Origin: Methyloprofundus sp.
GTDB taxonomy: Bacteria; Pseudomonadota; Gammaproteobacteria; Methylococcales; Methylomonadaceae
Length of the DNA stretch: 8,598 nt
NCBI GenBank assembly: GCA_030636485.1
Contig: DAOVWV010000044.1
Location: 1-8,598, forward strand
Direction of reading: 5' to 3'
Shown one piece after another: positions 7,355-8,598 of this stretch; position 1 is the stretch's first letter, and each line of letters opens with the position of its first letter. The notes below the pieces were generated by a model. The model worked only from the letters and a program-made list of their open reading frames with translations. It ran no database searches and had not been told where the DNA came from. Position numbers and translations under genes: made by a program.

Positions 7355-8598
7355 ATGACAACAACACTTGAAAAATTATACGCACAAATCAACCAAAGCT
7401 ATCTGAGTAATGAGCCTGAGCTTATTGATGAATTACTGGCTTATCTACAGGATTATGATGCCTTGGCCATTCATCAACAGGCACATGCCTTAGTGACAAC
7501 AATCCGGGCAAAAAAAGACCGGCAAACGCTGGTTGAAGCTTTTTTACACGAATACCAGCTCAATTCAGAAGAAGGTATCGTGTTAATGAGTATTGCCGAA
7601 GCCTTACTGCGCATTCCTGATAGCCATACCCAGGATATATTTTTACAGGAAAAATTAGCCACAGCAGATTGGCATCAGCACCTATTACACAGTGATTCTT
7701 TATTGGTTAATTGCGCAACTCAGGCACTCGCTATCACCGCAAAAATTGAACAGCAACTCAGCCCGGAAGCGGTCAGCAAACAGGTTTTGCCACAATTAGC
7801 CTCACGCCTGGGTTGGCCTGTCATTCGCACGGCAATCAAACAGGCCATGCAACAATTAGCCTACCAGTTTGTTATCGCTGAAACGATTGAAAGTGCATTA
7901 GCCCAAGCTGCCCGGCAAGCGCACTATCGCTACTCTTTTGATATGCTGGGAGAGGCAGCCATTACGGCAAATGATGCCGAACGTTATCTCAATGCCTATG
8001 CACAGGCCATTAAAGTGTTGGCCAGTCATATCAATGGCAGTGAGCTGTATGCCAACCCCAGTATCTCCATTAAGCTGTCCGCACTTTGTCCGCGTTACGA
8101 ACCCGCACAGCATCAACAGGCTGTGCAACAGATTACAGGCAAACTGTTATATCTGGCAAAAAAAGCACGGACAGCCAATATTAGCGTCACCATTGATGCC
8201 GAAGAATCAGAGCGTCTGGACATGTCCTTGCAGATTTTTAACAATGTACTTAGCGATCCGGCCTTAAAAGGCTGGCCTGGCTTAGGCCTGGCTGTTCAGG
8301 CCTATCAAAAAAGAGCCATCAATATACTGCACTGGCTAATCGCGCTGGCTAAAGCAGAGCAATGTACAATCCCCGTGCGTTTAGTAAAAGGGGCTTACTG
8401 GGATAGTGAAATTAAACGCGCTCAGGTGAATGGCCTGGATGATTATCCTGTTTTTACGCATAAAACAGCCACCGACCTTTCTTATCTGGCTTGCGCCAAA
8501 TTGATGCTTGCTCATCCCGAATCATTATATCCACAATTTGCCACACACAATGCACACAGCGTTGCCGCTATTTTAACCCTGGGTAAACAACACCCGGG
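7355..8598 (+). CDS. putA: Bifunctional proline dehydrogenase / L-glutamate-gamma-semialdehyde dehydrogenase PutA (5' part)
   Basis: PutA oxidises proline to pyrroline-5-carboxylate with FAD, passing electrons to the quinone pool, then oxidises the hydrolysed product to glutamate with NAD+. The frame is open from 7355 to the window edge (414 codons plus two bases), so the NAD+-dependent domain lies outside. Residues 1-180 match the helical arm/alpha region and 185 onward the proline dehydrogenase barrel: FDMLGEAAITANDAERYL (195-212), SISIKLSALCPRYEP (236-250), VTIDAEESERLDMSL (278-292), GLGLAVQAYQKRA (309-321), VRLVKGAYWDSEIKRAQ (341-357), YPQFATHNAHSVAAI (392-406). Lys240, Asp281 and Arg342 align with E. 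coli Lys329, Asp370 and Arg431 at a constant offset of 89. The protein therefore starts after the ribbon-helix-helix repressor domain of E. coli PutA. A proline-dehydrogenase-only enzyme is less likely, because the arm region is PutA-like. The usual His of KLSALHPRY is Cys245 here. Confidence 0.93.
   Translation, partial: MTTTLEKLYAQINQSYLSNEPELIDELLAYLQDYDALAIHQQAHALVTTIRAKKDRQTLVEAFLHEYQLNSEEGIVLMSIAEALLRIPDSHTQDIFLQEKLATADWHQHLLHSDSLLVNCATQALAITAKIEQQLSPEAVSKQVLPQLASRLGWPVIRTAIKQAMQQLAYQFVIAETIESALAQAARQAHYRYSFDMLGEAAITANDAERYLNAYAQAIKVLASHINGSELYANPSISIKLSALCPRYEPAQHQQAVQQITGKLLYLAKKARTANISVTIDAEESERLDMSLQIFNNVLSDPALKGWPGLGLAVQAYQKRAINILHWLIALAKAEQCTIPVRLVKGAYWDSEIKRAQVNGLDDYPVFTHKTATDLSYLACAKLMLAHPESLYPQFATHNAHSVAAILTLGKQHP

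Noticed and set aside
7938..8267. A 109-codon plus-strand open frame
   Set aside because: It lies wholly inside putA, whose frame carries conserved proline dehydrogenase motifs across the same bases. This frame is a shadow.

Overview
The window holds five protein-coding genes of a Gammaproteobacterium with roughly mid-40s percent G+C (estimated by eye). All five encode recognisable housekeeping or core-metabolic proteins. The ParC, PBP1b, LolA, NadE and PutA sequences all look gammaproteobacterial. A methanotroph of the Methylococcales is my best guess at the lineage, but this rests on general resemblance and is low confidence. I see no rRNA, tRNA, CRISPR array, phage gene or transposase gene.

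Left block (2-5278, minus strand): read in transcription order, this is parC (topoisomerase IV subunit A), mrcB (bifunctional penicillin-binding protein 1B) and lolA (periplasmic lipoprotein carrier). parC and mrcB share one base (TAATG), and lolA starts 13 bases after the mrcB stop. The three are therefore almost certainly co-transcribed, linking chromosome decatenation, peptidoglycan synthesis and outer-membrane lipoprotein transport.

Centre (5279-5657): a 379-base divergent intergenic region between parC and nadE. About 155 bases of it form a long imperfect palindrome flanked by TA on both sides. It looks like a small non-coding mobile element (MITE-like) or a related palindromic repeat family. 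The rest carries the nadE leader with a Shine-Dalgarno sequence and only weak promoter candidates.

Right block (5658-8598, plus strand): nadE (glutamine-dependent NAD+ synthetase, complete) is followed after 23 bases by putA (proline dehydrogenase / glutamate-semialdehyde dehydrogenase), which runs off the right edge. Only the N-terminal part of PutA, including most of the proline dehydrogenase domain, is present. It starts without the ribbon-helix-helix DNA-binding domain found in the E. coli enzyme. NadE makes NAD+, which the second PutA reaction consumes, and its ammonia donor glutamine is metabolically close to the glutamate that PutA makes.

I found no convincing novel multi-gene system. 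The palindromic element and the two gene pairings are the points most worth checking.
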